Positions 8,517 to 18,301 are shown, counted from the first letter of the stretch. The stretch: DNA of 60,269 nt from Leptospira haakeii (GCF_002812045.1 NZ_NPEG01000018.1:1-60269), one strand, 5' to 3'. Program-made: numbers and translations. Notes: a model not told the origin generated them from the sequence alone.

Positions 8517-9401
8517 CTAGGATTTGGAAACCTGAACATTTGTATTTTTTTCTTTTCCGAGACCGGTTGTTTCTGGGATCTCTATTTCTTCTTTGCGATG
8601 AAGATTTCTTTCTAAGATTGTTTTTAAGAGTAAGGTAAGTAGAGAAAGAAATACTAATACGGATGCAGCGGAGAACGCTCCCACTGAGTTATACTCATTA
8701 TATAACATTTCTATCTGTAGGGGGAGTGTATTCGTTTTTCCACGGATATGTCCGGACAATACTGAAACTGCTCCGAATTCTCCCATGGCTCTTGCATTAC
8801 AGAGTATAAGTCCGTATAAAAGTCCCCATTTAATATTCGGGATAATAATTTTGATGAATGTTTGGTAGAGAGAAGCACCTAATAAAATACCCGCTTCCTC
8901 TTCTTCTTTTCCCTGACTTTGCATTAAAGGGATTAGTTCTCTTGCAACAAACGGAAGTGTTATAAATACGGTAGCGATCACAAGACCGGGAGTATTGAAT
9001 ACGATCTTAATATTCCATTCTTCTAATACATCTCCCATCCATCCTTGCTTTCCGAAAAGTAATAGAAAGATCAAACCGGAGATTACCGGAGAAACCGCAA
9101 AAGGAGAATCTATAATCGTAAGTAGAATATTTTTGCCCGGAAATTCGAATCTGGTTAATAGGAATGCGGCGACTAAGCCGAATGCGGTATTCAAAGGAAC
9201 TGCGATACCGGCCACTTTCAATGTCATTAACATTGCTGCTATAGTATCACTATCTTGTAATCCTTGTAGATAAGCTTCCCAACCTTGGGCGAATGCTTCT
9301 AAAAAAACTACTGTGATCGGTAGGATTAGAATGATAAATGCAAGGACTAAGACTGAAAAGATCAAAGCCAAGCGGATCCAAACGGATTCTGTTTCTTTCA
9401 T
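8517..9401 (-). CDS. cysW: Sulfate/thiosulfate ABC transporter permease
   Basis: A 294-residue inner-membrane permease with about six hydrophobic segments. The EAA-type cytoplasmic loop reads [20 protein letters not shown], the coupling element that contacts CysA. CysW pairs with CysT to form the channel. The start ATG overlaps the cysT stop (ATGA), and cysA follows after nine bases. The assignment to W rather than T rests on gene order and on resemblance to CysW. Confidence 0.9.
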   Translation of the reverse strand: MKETESVWIRLALIFSVLVLAFIILILPITVVFLEAFAQGWEAYLQGLQDSDTIAAMLMTLKVAGIAVPLNTAFGLVAAFLLTRFEFPGKNILLTIIDSPFAVSPVISGLIFLLLFGKQGWMGDVLEEWNIKIVFNTPGLVIATVFITLPFVARELIPLMQSQGKEEEEAGILLGASLYQTFIKIIIPNIKWGLLYGLILCNARAMGEFGAVSVLSGHIRGKTNTLPLQIEMLYNEYNSVGAFSAASVLVFLSLLTLLLKTILERNLHRKEEIEIPETTGLGKEKNTNVQVSKS

Positions 9402-10225
9402 CCAAGTCTCCTAGAGGCTCTATTTTGCAGATAGTTTATCCCGAACATGATCGTAAATGAAAGGACCAGCATCAATACCGCAATCCCTGTCGCCTTTGCG
9501 TATTCATACTGCTCTAATTTGGTAACTATGAGCAATGGAAGGATTTCAGTTTTACCTGGAAGGTTTCCTGAGATAAAAACAACTGATCCGTATTCCCCGA
9601 TCCCTCTTGCAAAGGCCATACTGGTTCCTGCAAGTAGAGAAGGGATTAACTCAGGAAGAATCACCTTTGTGAATGTTTGGAATCTGCTTGCCCCTAAACA
9701 ATAAGCGCTTTCTTCCAATTCTTTAGGAAGATCTTCTAAGATAGGTTGGACCGTTCTAACTACGAAGGGAAATCCGATAAAAACTAAAGCGATCACAATC
9801 CCGATCGGAGTGTATGCGATCTTGATTCCATAAGGTGTAAGATATTTTCCGATAAAACCGTTAGGAGCATAGATCGTGGTAAGCGCTATCCCTGCAACGG
9901 CTGTGGGAAGGGTAAATGGAAGATCTACCAGTGAATCTAAGATCTTTTTGCCCGGGAAATCGTAACGAACTAAAACCCAGGCGAATAAAAATCCGACGAA
10001 TAGATTAATAATGGCCGCGACTCCACCTGCTCCAAAGCTTAAATACAGAGCCTGTTTAATTCTCTCCTCTGAAAAAACTTCCCAGAGTCCGGAAACACCT
10101 AAGGTTGCAGATTTAAAAAATAATGCGGATAATGGAATGATAACCAGAAGGCTAAGGTAGAAGACTGTGAGTCCTAAGGACAGACCAAAGCTTGTTTTAG
10201 AATAAGGACGAAAAATTAGCTTCAA
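9398..10225 (-). CDS. cysT: Sulfate/thiosulfate ABC transporter permease
   Basis: A 275-residue permease with about six membrane segments and the coupling loop [22 protein letters not shown]. It also has the [17 protein letters not shown] stretch typical of CysT/CysU. The start appears to be TTG, preceded by AAGGG seven bases upstream. It is the first permease gene after the binding protein, with an intervening hairpin, and overlaps cysW by four bases. Confidence 0.9.
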   Translation of the reverse strand: MKLIFRPYSKTSFGLSLGLTVFYLSLLVIIPLSALFFKSATLGVSGLWEVFSEERIKQALYLSFGAGGVAAIINLFVGFLFAWVLVRYDFPGKKILDSLVDLPFTLPTAVAGIALTTIYAPNGFIGKYLTPYGIKIAYTPIGIVIALVFIGFPFVVRTVQPILEDLPKELEESAYCLGASRFQTFTKVILPELIPSLLAGTSMAFARGIGEYGSVVFISGNLPGKTEILPLLIVTKLEQYEYAKATGIAVLMLVLSFTIMFGINYLQNRASRRLG

Positions 10226-10278
10226 ACGGGAAACCCTTTGAGTCGATTCTTGAGAAACGCCCTATTTCGTCAAACCAA

Positions 10279-10304
10279 GAGCCGCTCCTTAAGGCGGCTC
10301 CCTT
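10279..10304 (-). terminator. Intercistronic hairpin between sbp and cysT
   Basis: GAGCCGC and GCGGCTC form a 7-bp GC-rich stem. On the minus strand, which is the operon's direction, only a short T-stretch follows, so it is more likely a partial terminator or mRNA-stabilising hairpin. This would let the binding protein be made in excess over the membrane components, as is common for ABC importers. Confidence 0.55.
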
Positions 10305-10331
10305 TTCATAAGTGATAAGTAGAGTTTCTAC

Positions 10332-11390
10332 TTACTTCTTTGCATCGCCGTAGATGGAGTCGAAAAGACCACCGTCAGCAAAATGTTTTTTGTGAGCAGC
10401 CGCCCAGGAACCTTCAATAGTCCTTACATCGAATAATTGAAGTTTAGGGAATTTTGCAACATTCGCTTTTAGGATAGCTGCATCATTTGGACGGAAAAAA
10501 TGTTTAGCAATGATCTCTTGGCCTTCTTTGGTGTATAAGAATTCCAAGTAAGCTTTTGCTATTTCAGTAGTTCCTTTTTTAGCAGCTACTTTTTCAACGA
10601 TTGCTACAGGAGTTTCGGCAAGGATACTTGTGCTCGGATAAACCACTTCAAATTGAGCCACTCCGCCGTTTGCTTTTCTGGACTCGGATAGAGCAAGTTC
10701 TGCTTCATTTTCCCAAGCAAGAAGAACATCACCGATTCCTCTTTGAACAAAAGTAGTAGTGGATCCTCTGGCACCGGTGTCCAGAACAGAAGTGTTCTTA
10801 TAGAGGTTTTTAACGAACTCGATCGCTTTTTCTTCTGTTTTGTATTGTTTTTTCGCGAATCCCCAAGCAGCTAAATAATTCCAACGAGCTCCACCGGAAG
10901 TTTTAGGGTTTGGTGTGATCACTCCGATCCCTGGTTTTACAACATCATCCCAGTCTTTGATTGCTTTAGGATTTCCTTTTCTAACTAAGAAAACGATAGT
11001 AGAGTAGTATGGAGTAGAATGGTTCGGGAATGCTTTCTCCCAATCTTTGGAAACAGATCCACCGTTAGTAACGATACTATCGATATCGTAAGCAAGTGCA
11101 AGAGTTACTACATCCGCTTCTAATCCGTCGATTACCGCTCTAGCTTGTTTTCCGGATCCACCATGGGATTGTTGGACGGTAAGATTTTTACCGGACTTCT
11201 TCTTCCAAGATTCTATGAACTTTTTGTTTATTTCTTCATAAAGTTCCCGAGTTGGATCGAAAGAAACGTTTAATAGAGTATCATCCGCGTAGGCGGAGAA
11301 GGAGAATATACCGGTTAAGGCAAGAGCGCCGATTCCTTTGGCGATTGACCGGAGTACAGAATTATTAGATTTTGCTTTCATAAGGTTCAC
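10332..11390 (-). CDS. sbp: Periplasmic sulfate-binding protein
   Basis: A 352-residue solute-binding protein. A signal peptide of about 35 residues ends SAYADD. The mature start [20 protein letters not shown] and the motif [21 protein letters not shown] are characteristic of Sbp/CysP. It captures sulfate (perhaps thiosulfate) in the periplasm and delivers it to CysTWA. The GTG at 11390 has AGGGA about seven bases upstream. The ATG three codons later (11381) is the alternative. It is the first gene of the operon, with its own promoter and an operator-like palindrome upstream. Confidence 0.92.
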   Translation of the reverse strand: MNLMKAKSNNSVLRSIAKGIGALALTGIFSFSAYADDTLLNVSFDPTRELYEEINKKFIESWKKKSGKNLTVQQSHGGSGKQARAVIDGLEADVVTLALAYDIDSIVTNGGSVSKDWEKAFPNHSTPYYSTIVFLVRKGNPKAIKDWDDVVKPGIGVITPNPKTSGGARWNYLAAWGFAKKQYKTEEKAIEFVKNLYKNTSVLDTGARGSTTTFVQRGIGDVLLAWENEAELALSESRKANGGVAQFEVVYPSTSILAETPVAIVEKVAAKKGTTEIAKAYLEFLYTKEGQEIIAKHFFRPNDAAILKANVAKFPKLQLFDVRTIEGSWAAAHKKHFADGGLFDSIYGDAKK

Positions 11391-11424
11391 TTTTACGTCC
11401 CTTCCGACGATAACTCGGAATTTT

Positions 11425-11480
11425 TATCCAATAAATTGGATATTTATCTGTTATAGTCGGAATACCCTTCTTTTTGTCAA
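11425..11480 (-). promoter_or_regulatory. sbp promoter with an operator-like palindrome at the start site
   Basis: On the minus strand, TTGACA (11480-11475) and TATAAC (11455-11450) are separated by 19 bases, slightly long for a housekeeping promoter. A perfect palindrome, TATCCAATAAATTGGATA, covers 11442-11425, where transcription would begin. That is the usual position of a repressor operator. A sulfur-responsive regulator is the natural guess, but none is encoded nearby. Confidence 0.55.
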
Positions 11481-11490
11481 GAAGGGTTTT
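11464..11490 (+). terminator. Terminator-like hairpin overlapping the sbp -35 element
   Basis: ACCCTTCTT and AAGAAGGGT pair perfectly around a six-base loop and are followed on the plus strand by TTTATATTTT. It stands upstream of the phosphatase gene, so it could attenuate or shield that gene. It also contains the minus-strand TTGACA of the sbp promoter. Confidence 0.45.
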
Positions 11491-11573
11491 ATATTTTAGA
11501 ACATTTTTTTCCTATTTTGAACGCTTTTTTGATTCGATCCCTCAGACTTCGGTTTAAAGCGGATTTCCCAAAA

Positions 11574-13619
11574 ATGAAAAAGGCCTTCTGTATCTTTATT
11601 CTAGTATTTCTCTCAATATTCTTTAGCGGATGTTCTGAATCGTTTTCGAACTTAGAACATCCCACAATTGTTCAGGGGGCACTCGAGTTAAAGAATTATG
11701 ATCTGGAAGAACAAGGTCCCATTCTACTTTCCGGGTTATGGAAATTTAGATGGTTATACTGGAAAAGTTCCGGATTAGAGAGCCAAAACTCTTACGAAGT
11801 TGTCAGTGTACCTTCTTCTTGGAATGGAAAGAACGGATCTAGATTGGGAGAAGGTTATGGAACTTACGAACTTAACCTAAAACTAAATCGAAATTACGGA
11901 GAACTCGCATTTATCCTACAAGAGCAAAGTTCTTCCTATTTTTTGTATGTGAACGGCAAACTTTTAGCCTCTTGTGGAGAAGTTGAATTTCCTTCTTCTT
12001 CAGATATCACCATCTTCGAAGTCAAGCCTGCCTGGTGTAATAAGTTAGTGAAGTTCAATCCTGATGGAGAAGAGCTGAAGATCGATATGCAAATCGCAAA
12101 TCGGGACCATAGGCTTGGCGGTTTTTGGGCGCCTATCAGATTCGGAACCGCCTCGACCGTAGAGAAGACCTGGAATGCGGAAAGATTTTTGGATCTATTC
12201 TTAGCGGGAGGTCTTTTCTGCATCGGGCTACTTCATCTTATTTATGCCGTTGTAAGAAGAGGGGAAGCCGCCTCTATGTATTTCGGCACATACTGCGTGA
12301 TTATGGCAGCAAGAGGACTATTTTCAGGTACAAGGATTATTTCAGAATATCTTGATTTTCTAAAGTATCATCACTATGTCAGGATAGAATATGTTACATT
12401 CTACCTCGCAATCCCTGTTTTTTTAAGTTATATACTTTCCGTTTTCCCAAGAGAATTAAAACGAATTTTAGTAGATCTGGTATGGTGGATCGCGATCGGA
12501 GCCTGTCTTGTGGTTCTTGTATTCCCCGTTCGAATATTCACATTCACGATTACAATCTATTATCTGGTTGCGTTTCTTGCCGGAACGCTGGGGTTATTTT
12601 CTCTCACTAAGGCAGCTTTAAGAAGAAGAAAAGGTGCACTGATTATCCTTGCGGGTTTCGTATTCGTCTATGCCGCAATGATCCACGATATCTTATACGC
12701 GACTTTTTATTTGGATACGGGATATTTTACGAATATCGGAGCATTCATATTTATAATAGCTCAATCAGTATTCTTATCCATTAGAAGTTCCGAAAGTTTA
12801 GATAGACTTATGGATCTTTCCAGAAATTTGGAAAGAAGGGTAGAAGAAAGAACTAAACAACTCAGAAATGCACTTCGTCTGATCCAAAATGATCTAAATG
12901 TAGCAAGAGAGATCCAAAAGGGACTCTTAAATCTGGAAGATGCGGTTGAAAAGAATATAGGACAGATCAGGTTCGGGATTCTACATAAACCTTTGGCGGA
13001 AGTAGGTGGAGATCTTTATGATATCGCTGAACTTCCGAGCGGAAAGATCCGTATCTTCTTAGCGGATGCAACCGGTCATGGGATACAAGCAGCACTCATC
13101 ACTATCCTGATCAGAAGTGTTTACGAAGATTTAAGATTAAAAGAAGAAAGTCCCGGAAAATTACTCTCGGCAATAGGCTCTCAATTCCATGGCAAGTACG
13201 GAAATGTATCCACATTCTTCTCCGCATCCATTTTAGAAATTTCTCCTGACGGGAAAAAGCTTACTCTTTCTTTGGCGGGATCCCCTCCTGTTTTAGTTCA
13301 GACAAAAGACGAAGAGCATATAATAGAATGTGAAAACCCGTTAGTGGGTCTTTTGGAAAATTTCGATTTCGAGGATAAGGAGATCCCACTTACTCCTGGT
13401 TTTAGGATACTTTGTTTTACGGACGGGCTTACCGAATCCTCCAGACTTCCCGGAGATTTTTACGGAATAGAAAGAGTATTGGCTTACCTAAGAACTGGAG
13501 ACTCTCAAAGTTTAGAGGAATTATTAAGCGGCATCCAAGAAGATCTATTCAGATTTTTAGGAACTTCAGAACCAAAGGACGATATACTAGTATTGGGAAT
13601 AGAGGACCAACGTTCCTAA
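11574..13619 (+). CDS. 7TM-DISM receptor with SpoIIE-type PP2C phosphatase domain
   Basis: About 681 residues. The N-terminal signal carries a lipobox-like FFSGC. An extracellular jelly-roll-like sensing domain follows (about 30-205), containing GLWKFRW and VPSSWNG. Then come about seven membrane helices (about 215-405), a coiled coil with RNLERRVEERTKQLR, and a SpoIIE phosphatase domain (about 440-680) with the metal-binding motifs GGDLYDI and DATGHG. It probably senses a carbohydrate-like or envelope signal and dephosphorylates an anti-sigma-factor antagonist, as in partner-switching systems. No such partner is adjacent. The ATG at 11574 is chosen because it gives a clean signal sequence. 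An in-frame TTG lies at 11517. Neither has a clear ribosome site. Confidence 0.85.
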   Translation: MKKAFCIFILVFLSIFFSGCSESFSNLEHPTIVQGALELKNYDLEEQGPILLSGLWKFRWLYWKSSGLESQNSYEVVSVPSSWNGKNGSRLGEGYGTYELNLKLNRNYGELAFILQEQSSSYFLYVNGKLLASCGEVEFPSSSDITIFEVKPAWCNKLVKFNPDGEELKIDMQIANRDHRLGGFWAPIRFGTASTVEKTWNAERFLDLFLAGGLFCIGLLHLIYAVVRRGEAASMYFGTYCVIMAARGLFSGTRIISEYLDFLKYHHYVRIEYVTFYLAIPVFLSYILSVFPRELKRILVDLVWWIAIGACLVVLVFPVRIFTFTITIYYLVAFLAGTLGLFSLTKAALRRRKGALIILAGFVFVYAAMIHDILYATFYLDTGYFTNIGAFIFIIAQSVFLSIRSSESLDRLMDLSRNLERRVEERTKQLRNALRLIQNDLNVAREIQKGLLNLEDAVEKNIGQIRFGILHKPLAEVGGDLYDIAELPSGKIRIFLADATGHGIQAALITILIRSVYEDLRLKEESPGKLLSAIGSQFHGKYGNVSTFFSASILEISPDGKKLTLSLAGSPPVLVQTKDEEHIIECENPLVGLLENFDFEDKEIPLTPGFRILCFTDGLTESSRLPGDFYGIERVLAYLRTGDSQSLEELLSGIQEDLFRFLGTSEPKDDILVLGIEDQRS

Positions 13620-13766
13620 ACTAGTAAAACATTTATTCTTTCGGGAATAATTGGATCGTTTTCTAGTTTTATTGTATTGGACCCCGAAAATCATGGTTAG
13701 AGAGAAGGTGAACGGGTCCATACTTTTAAGAGTGGATCCCGAAATCGTTACCTTGTAGAGGACCCT

Positions 13767-13901
13767 ATGGCATTCAAGCTCGACGGGGCAAAATTCCCCA
13801 CCTTGGAAGAGTTGATTACAGCTTTGTATCCATTGTATGCGGACAAAATGAGCGAAGCTGAATTTAGAAAGTACGTTCAAGAGAATGTAAAAGAGGAATA
13901 G
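13767..13901 (+). CDS. Small acidic/amphipathic protein, 44 residues
   Basis: An open reading frame of 44 codons starting MAFKLDGAKFPTLEELITAL and ending in VKEE. An AGAGGA ribosome site lies four to nine bases upstream of the ATG. The composition is soluble and mixed-charge, with a predicted helix around PTLEELITALYPLYADKM. It lies alone between two larger plus-strand genes with spacing on both sides and is followed by a hairpin. I do not recognise a family. The ribosome site, natural composition and downstream hairpin support a real gene. Confidence 0.65.
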   Translation: MAFKLDGAKFPTLEELITALYPLYADKMSEAEFRKYVQENVKEE

Positions 13902-13914
13902 TCTTCCTCTTTTT

Positions 13915-13932
13915 GCCCCGAGCTCTCGGGGC
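13915..13932 (+). terminator. Hairpin after the 44-residue gene
   Basis: GCCCCGAG and CTCGGGGC form an 8-bp GC-rich palindrome 13 bases after the stop codon. The T-run is upstream of it rather than downstream, so termination strength is uncertain. Confidence 0.5.
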
Positions 13933-13995
13933 GAATCCTTCCCGTAATATCCTCTTTTGCTTGTCAATTCCAGGGGTTTTCCTTACCCTCTCGGC

Positions 13996-16473
13996 ATGCC
14001 TTTTTTTCAGAAAAAATGGAGACTTGCTCCGGCTTGGCGAAGGCCCTTATTACTTCTCGCCTCATTCTTAGTTCTTATTATCAAATTTAGATTTTTATTT
14101 AGCGAGGATACTCTTTCAGGTTGGAGTCTCCATGCACAAACCCATCTGGCGGAGATCTACGATTCATTTTTGAACAATGGCCAGTCTTTGGGTTATGATA
14201 GCCGTTGGTTTTCCGGGATGCCTGTCTTCTACTTTCAGCCTCCATTCTTCTATTTTTTGGTCGCTGTACTTCATAAAACGGTCTTCTTCTGGTCTTCACT
14301 TTCACTTTCTTTTAATATAGGAATACTTCTTTCTATATTACTATTTACGTATGCATTTATCAAGTTCAGTCTTTTACTCTTAAGTGAGACGAATCATAGG
14401 GCGAATACCGTGATGCTCGCGATGTCGGGTCTTTTATTCTTCTTCTTATGCGCCGGAGAAGAGCCGTTTGGACTTTCTTTAGTCGGACTATTCAGCGGTT
14501 CAGTGACCGGGTTTTTCGGACTTAGTTGGAGTTTATTAGGTTTTTATTATTTAGAAAAATATCGGACCACAGGGAAATTGTCTTCTCTTTCTAAATATCT
14601 GGTTGTAAGTGCCTGCGTTTATTATTCTGATCTTCCTTCTTCTTTATTCTATTTAATTTCTCTTTTGATCTATTTCTTATTTTTGGGAGAAGAGCTCGGA
14701 AAGAGGGCGTTCTCCATTGCATTCTTTATTCCGCTGATCGTGGCCACACCCGTATGGTGGAATTTTTTGAAATATTCTTCTTACCGCGCGGAAACTTTCC
14801 CGATGGATACAACTCCAGGACTCATTTCCATTTTAGGTTCAGAAGCTTTGAGGCCGATTTGGGAAGGAAGTGGGGTAATCGCTTTTTTATGGAATTTTAT
14901 CATAGGGCTTCATTGGACACAGGTAGTGTTTCCTGCTTTGTTTTTATTAGGAATTCGTTCTATTCTAAAACGTAAAATTTTTCCTCCTGCATCCAGATTC
15001 GTATTCTTTGCAAGTTTGATCTTTTATTGGATCGGAGTAGATACTTCTCTTTCCAAATTTTTTCCGGGTTTAGGATTTCCTTGGTATAGAGCATTGGATC
15101 TTTCTCTTCTATTCTTAACTCTATCCGGTTTGGAAACTGCAGTCCATTTATTGAAGAATAAAACTTCTTCTGTAACTGCACAATATTCAGTCTCAGCACT
15201 TTTATTTTTCGCATTAGTCAGATTTTTCTTATGGCATCCTGAATTGGAATGGAAGGAGAATACTACATTCTTAAAAGACAGCTTTTCCGCCATGGAAATG
15301 AAAGATGTGGAAGTTGCACTTTCGGAACTTCCAAAAGATTCTAAAATTTTTCCGGAAATTGACTCTCATAGAAAATGGGGAGATAGTCCTTTTACATTGG
15401 GGCTATTGATCAGGAGAGCAGGGCATAGGAATTTGCTCGGAATGGAAGCGGATGCTTCTTTGACTTCCCTTGCGCTTCAGCCTTATTTGAGTCGTTATCT
15501 TCCTTGGACTGCTTGGAAAAAAAATCCAAGCTACGAAGAGGAACTTTCTTTGGAAGATGCAGGTATAGGATTACACCGTTTTTTACAGGCAAACGGAACT
15601 TCTTATATTATTGGTTCTACCGAAAAACTTTATAAAATCCTAAAATTGAATCCGACTCGTTTCGAATTATTAAAAGGTTGGGTCAATAGAGAAGGTCTAC
15701 GTACGAATGATTCTCCTTCCGAAACTTACGAAAAAGAATTGGAGAATAAATCTTTTCTATTCCTATTCAAGGTAAAAAATCCTGGATCGGATATTGCGGT
15801 CCTGACGGAAAAACCTTGGGGAGTTGCCGATTATAAGGAACTAAGCGGAGGCAAAGCACTTCGTCCTAAAAGATTCTTATATAATACGAATGAAGCTATC
15901 TTGCATGAAGGATTGGATGCTGGGATTATATTCGCTCGTATTGGCAGAAAAGAGATAGAAGCGATCGGTCCGAATTATAATAAATGGTTTCAAGGTTTAC
16001 TGGTTTTAAATGTCCCTAAAGAAGACAATACTTGGAAGGAAGAATTCAGATCCAAATATGGAGACCTATCCTTCTCCGATAGAAACGAATTTTTAGGTAG
16101 GTTTTTCCCAGTAAAAGAAAAACCTAAAGAGCCCGTATTACTTCCTGAGCTTCCGATCTTACCCCGTATTTTTTCGGATGAAGAAGTTTTTGCAGGCCCT
16201 GAAATTTCTTCGAGGGAAAAACCTGAACAATCTGCATTAGAAAATTATAATTGTAAATTGGTCCGAAGGTCCTTTTTTCCTAGTTGGGAAGACGCCGAAG
16301 GTGGAATATTATTCCAAACCCAAAGGAATGAAATTTTAGTCTGTTCTCAAAGGCAGAATTCCGATCTGAAATTTTCTAAAGGGAATTCGATATTCTTGAC
16401 CATCATTCTTTTCCTTCTGCCTATATTTTTCATATTCTCCTCCTTTGTGAAAGGAAGGTGGTTTTTCCGTTGA
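13996..16473 (+). CDS. Multi-pass membrane protein, GT-C glycosyltransferase-like
   Basis: About 825 residues. The N-terminal half has roughly ten membrane helices. After the first comes a loop with SGWSLHAQTHLAEIYDSF and GMPVFYFQPPFFYFL. This layout, an acidic loop followed by an aromatic/proline-rich helix, recalls GT-C enzymes and YfhO-like proteins, which transfer sugars from lipid-linked donors outside the membrane. A soluble segment of about 350 residues (about 420-790) and one last helix follow. Substrate unknown. The ATG at 13996 removes a non-hydrophobic extension from an upstream TTG. The stop overlaps the TTG start of the next gene (TTGA), so the two are coupled. Confidence 0.65.
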   Translation: MPFFQKKWRLAPAWRRPLLLLASFLVLIIKFRFLFSEDTLSGWSLHAQTHLAEIYDSFLNNGQSLGYDSRWFSGMPVFYFQPPFFYFLVAVLHKTVFFWSSLSLSFNIGILLSILLFTYAFIKFSLLLLSETNHRANTVMLAMSGLLFFFLCAGEEPFGLSLVGLFSGSVTGFFGLSWSLLGFYYLEKYRTTGKLSSLSKYLVVSACVYYSDLPSSLFYLISLLIYFLFLGEELGKRAFSIAFFIPLIVATPVWWNFLKYSSYRAETFPMDTTPGLISILGSEALRPIWEGSGVIAFLWNFIIGLHWTQVVFPALFLLGIRSILKRKIFPPASRFVFFASLIFYWIGVDTSLSKFFPGLGFPWYRALDLSLLFLTLSGLETAVHLLKNKTSSVTAQYSVSALLFFALVRFFLWHPELEWKENTTFLKDSFSAMEMKDVEVALSELPKDSKIFPEIDSHRKWGDSPFTLGLLIRRAGHRNLLGMEADASLTSLALQPYLSRYLPWTAWKKNPSYEEELSLEDAGIGLHRFLQANGTSYIIGSTEKLYKILKLNPTRFELLKGWVNREGLRTNDSPSETYEKELENKSFLFLFKVKNPGSDIAVLTEKPWGVADYKELSGGKALRPKRFLYNTNEAILHEGLDAGIIFARIGRKEIEAIGPNYNKWFQGLLVLNVPKEDNTWKEEFRSKYGDLSFSDRNEFLGRFFPVKEKPKEPVLLPELPILPRIFSDEEVFAGPEISSREKPEQSALENYNCKLVRRSFFPSWEDAEGGILFQTQRNEILVCSQRQNSDLKFSKGNSIFLTIILFLLPIFFIFSSFVKGRWFFR

Positions 16474-17621
16474 GTAATCTGTACGGTAACAAGCCGTACT
16501 CTAAACTTCAATTCGTTTCGAATTCACTTTTGGTGTTGTTCGGAAGTATTCTTCTCTGGGGGCTCTGGCAAAAATGGAGCCTTTTTATTTGGGGAAATAT
16601 TTTCATTCATGGTTTAGAAGGTGGACTGGTAGGAGCGATTTGTGATTGGTTTGCTGTTTGGAAAACGTATAAGGCAGTCGAGTCTGAAAGTGAAACAATT
16701 GCAGAAGAAATCGGTCGCTGGGTATCCTCGGACCTGATCAGCGAACATAAATTAAAATCCTATTTAGACGGTATCTTGGATGAGCCTGAAAATATCCAAG
16801 CGATCAGAGAACTTTTAGATACACATCTAAAAGGGGAAAAAGAAGTTCGAGAATTCCTGAATTTAATCTGGGATAAAATCGAAGAAGATATAGTATTATA
16901 TGTTTCTAATTTTAAATTTTCAGGTGCAGATAAACAGATATTACATGAATTGAATAGTCGTAAAGAGATACTATCTACCGTTCGGTTTTTAGTAGGAGAA
17001 ACCTTGATGAAGGTTTCAGACCATCAGGATTTTGGAGAAAGGGTTCAAAGGATCACAAAGGGGCTTTCTTTTCTTGCAAAACCTTTGATCTGGCTTATTG
17101 ATCCGCAAAAAAGAATCAAAGAATTCGGAGAAGGTTTAAAAGAAGGAAAAGATTTCGAAACGGAAGAGGAAGAAGTACTTTTCGAATTATATTCCATATT
17201 CTCCGAATGTGTAGAATTATACATAGGTTCTTGGAACGAATTACCAGTTGAAAGAAGGGAAGAAGCTGTCCGTTCCTTAGCTGATTTTGGTAGAGAACAA
17301 TTGAATCGATTGATCAGCGAAGTCGTTCTGACCCATAAGGAAGAAATTTCCAGATTGGAAAATTTGAGAGAATACGGGCCGATCCGCTCCTTCTTGGAAT
17401 TTTTAAGTTCTAAAACGAACGAGTCTGTTTCGGAATATGTGGGAGAACAGATCTCTAAAGGGCTGAAATTATTGGAACCCAAACAATTCAGGGAAAATTT
17501 AGAACTCAAGACCAGAAGAGTCCTAGAGAAGATCAGGATCAACGGAAGTTTATTAGGTTTTTTAGTTGGATCTGCAATAGGATGTATCGTCTTATTATTC
17601 GAAGGGAAATTAGGAATATAA
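16470..17621 (+). CDS. DUF445-family membrane-anchored protein
   Basis: About 383 residues. N-terminal hydrophobic helices surround the signature GLEGGLVGAICDWFAVWKTY, typical of DUF445 (YjiN/YheB) proteins. A long, largely helical and charged cytoplasmic or periplasmic region follows (about 70-360), then a C-terminal membrane helix (GSLLGFLVGSAIGCIVLLFE). Function of the family is unknown. TTG at 16470 overlaps the stop of the preceding gene, with GGAAGG about 12 bases upstream. GTG at 16458 is an alternative but would fall on that ribosome site. Confidence 0.8.
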   Translation: MSNLYGNKPYSKLQFVSNSLLVLFGSILLWGLWQKWSLFIWGNIFIHGLEGGLVGAICDWFAVWKTYKAVESESETIAEEIGRWVSSDLISEHKLKSYLDGILDEPENIQAIRELLDTHLKGEKEVREFLNLIWDKIEEDIVLYVSNFKFSGADKQILHELNSRKEILSTVRFLVGETLMKVSDHQDFGERVQRITKGLSFLAKPLIWLIDPQKRIKEFGEGLKEGKDFETEEEEVLFELYSIFSECVELYIGSWNELPVERREEAVRSLADFGREQLNRLISEVVLTHKEEISRLENLREYGPIRSFLEFLSSKTNESVSEYVGEQISKGLKLLEPKQFRENLELKTRRVLEKIRINGSLLGFLVGSAIGCIVLLFEGKLGI

Positions 17622-17663
17622 TCTCTTGCATAATTTGTAGGTTATTGTTTAGTGCTCAAGATC

Positions 17664-17960
17664 ATGGAATTAAAGCGGATTTATATTCTTCTACTCTGTG
17701 TAGTATTTAGCGGATGTTATTCGAAAACTATCTTCTTCTTCCAAAATATCCGAATGAGACCTCTACCTCCTCAAGTAGAGCAAAGTTTATATAAACAGAA
17801 TGAAAAGGGATGTAACGAAAATATCCGGAATATCCTAAAAAGAATTCCTGAAAAAAATCCTACCGCCACTCATATCAGAGATTTGGAGATCTTCCAGTAT
17901 AACCAAGGAATGTTCGATACATGTTATCGACTCTATTATGGTTTGGAGATCTCTCAATGA
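17664..17960 (+). CDS. Small lipoprotein, function unknown
   Basis: About 98 residues with signal sequence RIYILLLCVVFSGC, so the Cys in FSGC is likely lipid-modified. The mature part is short and basic, with two further cysteines (GCNENI and DTCYRLYYG) that could form a disulfide. A GTG four codons upstream (17652) is an alternative start. The stop overlaps the next lipoprotein gene by ATGA, so the two are co-translated and may work together. I do not recognise the family. Confidence 0.65.
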   Translation: MELKRIYILLLCVVFSGCYSKTIFFFQNIRMRPLPPQVEQSLYKQNEKGCNENIRNILKRIPEKNPTATHIRDLEIFQYNQGMFDTCYRLYYGLEISQ

Positions 17961-18301
17961 AGGTTATACACGGGATCTTCTTTCTTTTTTTATTTATATT
18001 CTCATACTGTAGCGGTGCTGAAACTCTGATATATCGCGTAGAAAGAGTTGTGCCCGCAAAAGAAAGACCGGTTTTCTCTCCTAAAAGAGTAGAAGGAGAA
18101 GATTGTGTGGTGCAAATTTTTCCATTCATGTTTTTCAGATATGTTCCTGATCTGCAAAGCGCATACAACCATGCAATGGACAAGGCTCCTCCAGGAACCC
18201 AATCCATTTCAAACGGAGAAGTTTATACAAAGGGTTTGTATCTTCCTCCTATCTTTTTATTTCGCTGTATCGTAGTATCCGGGACTCCTAGTTTCGATTA
18301 A
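17957..18301 (+). CDS. Small lipoprotein, TRL-like layout
   Basis: About 114 residues. A hydrophobic signal ends FIFSYCSG, a plausible lipobox. The mature domain has CVVQIFPFMFFRYVPDLQSA, then KAPPGTQSISNGEVYTKG, and ends with FRCIVVSGTP. A leading strand, a helix with small residues, a central N-x-x-V strand and a final Cys-containing strand recall TRL-like and related small bacterial lipoproteins. This is an impression, not an assignment. The start ATG overlaps the stop of the upstream lipoprotein gene. Confidence 0.65.
   Translation: MKVIHGIFFLFLFIFSYCSGAETLIYRVERVVPAKERPVFSPKRVEGEDCVVQIFPFMFFRYVPDLQSAYNHAMDKAPPGTQSISNGEVYTKGLYLPPIFLFRCIVVSGTPSFD

Noticed and set aside
17045..17542. 165-codon minus-strand frame within the DUF445 gene
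   Set aside because: Antisense to a convincing gene and Ser/Leu-rich, as expected of a shadow.
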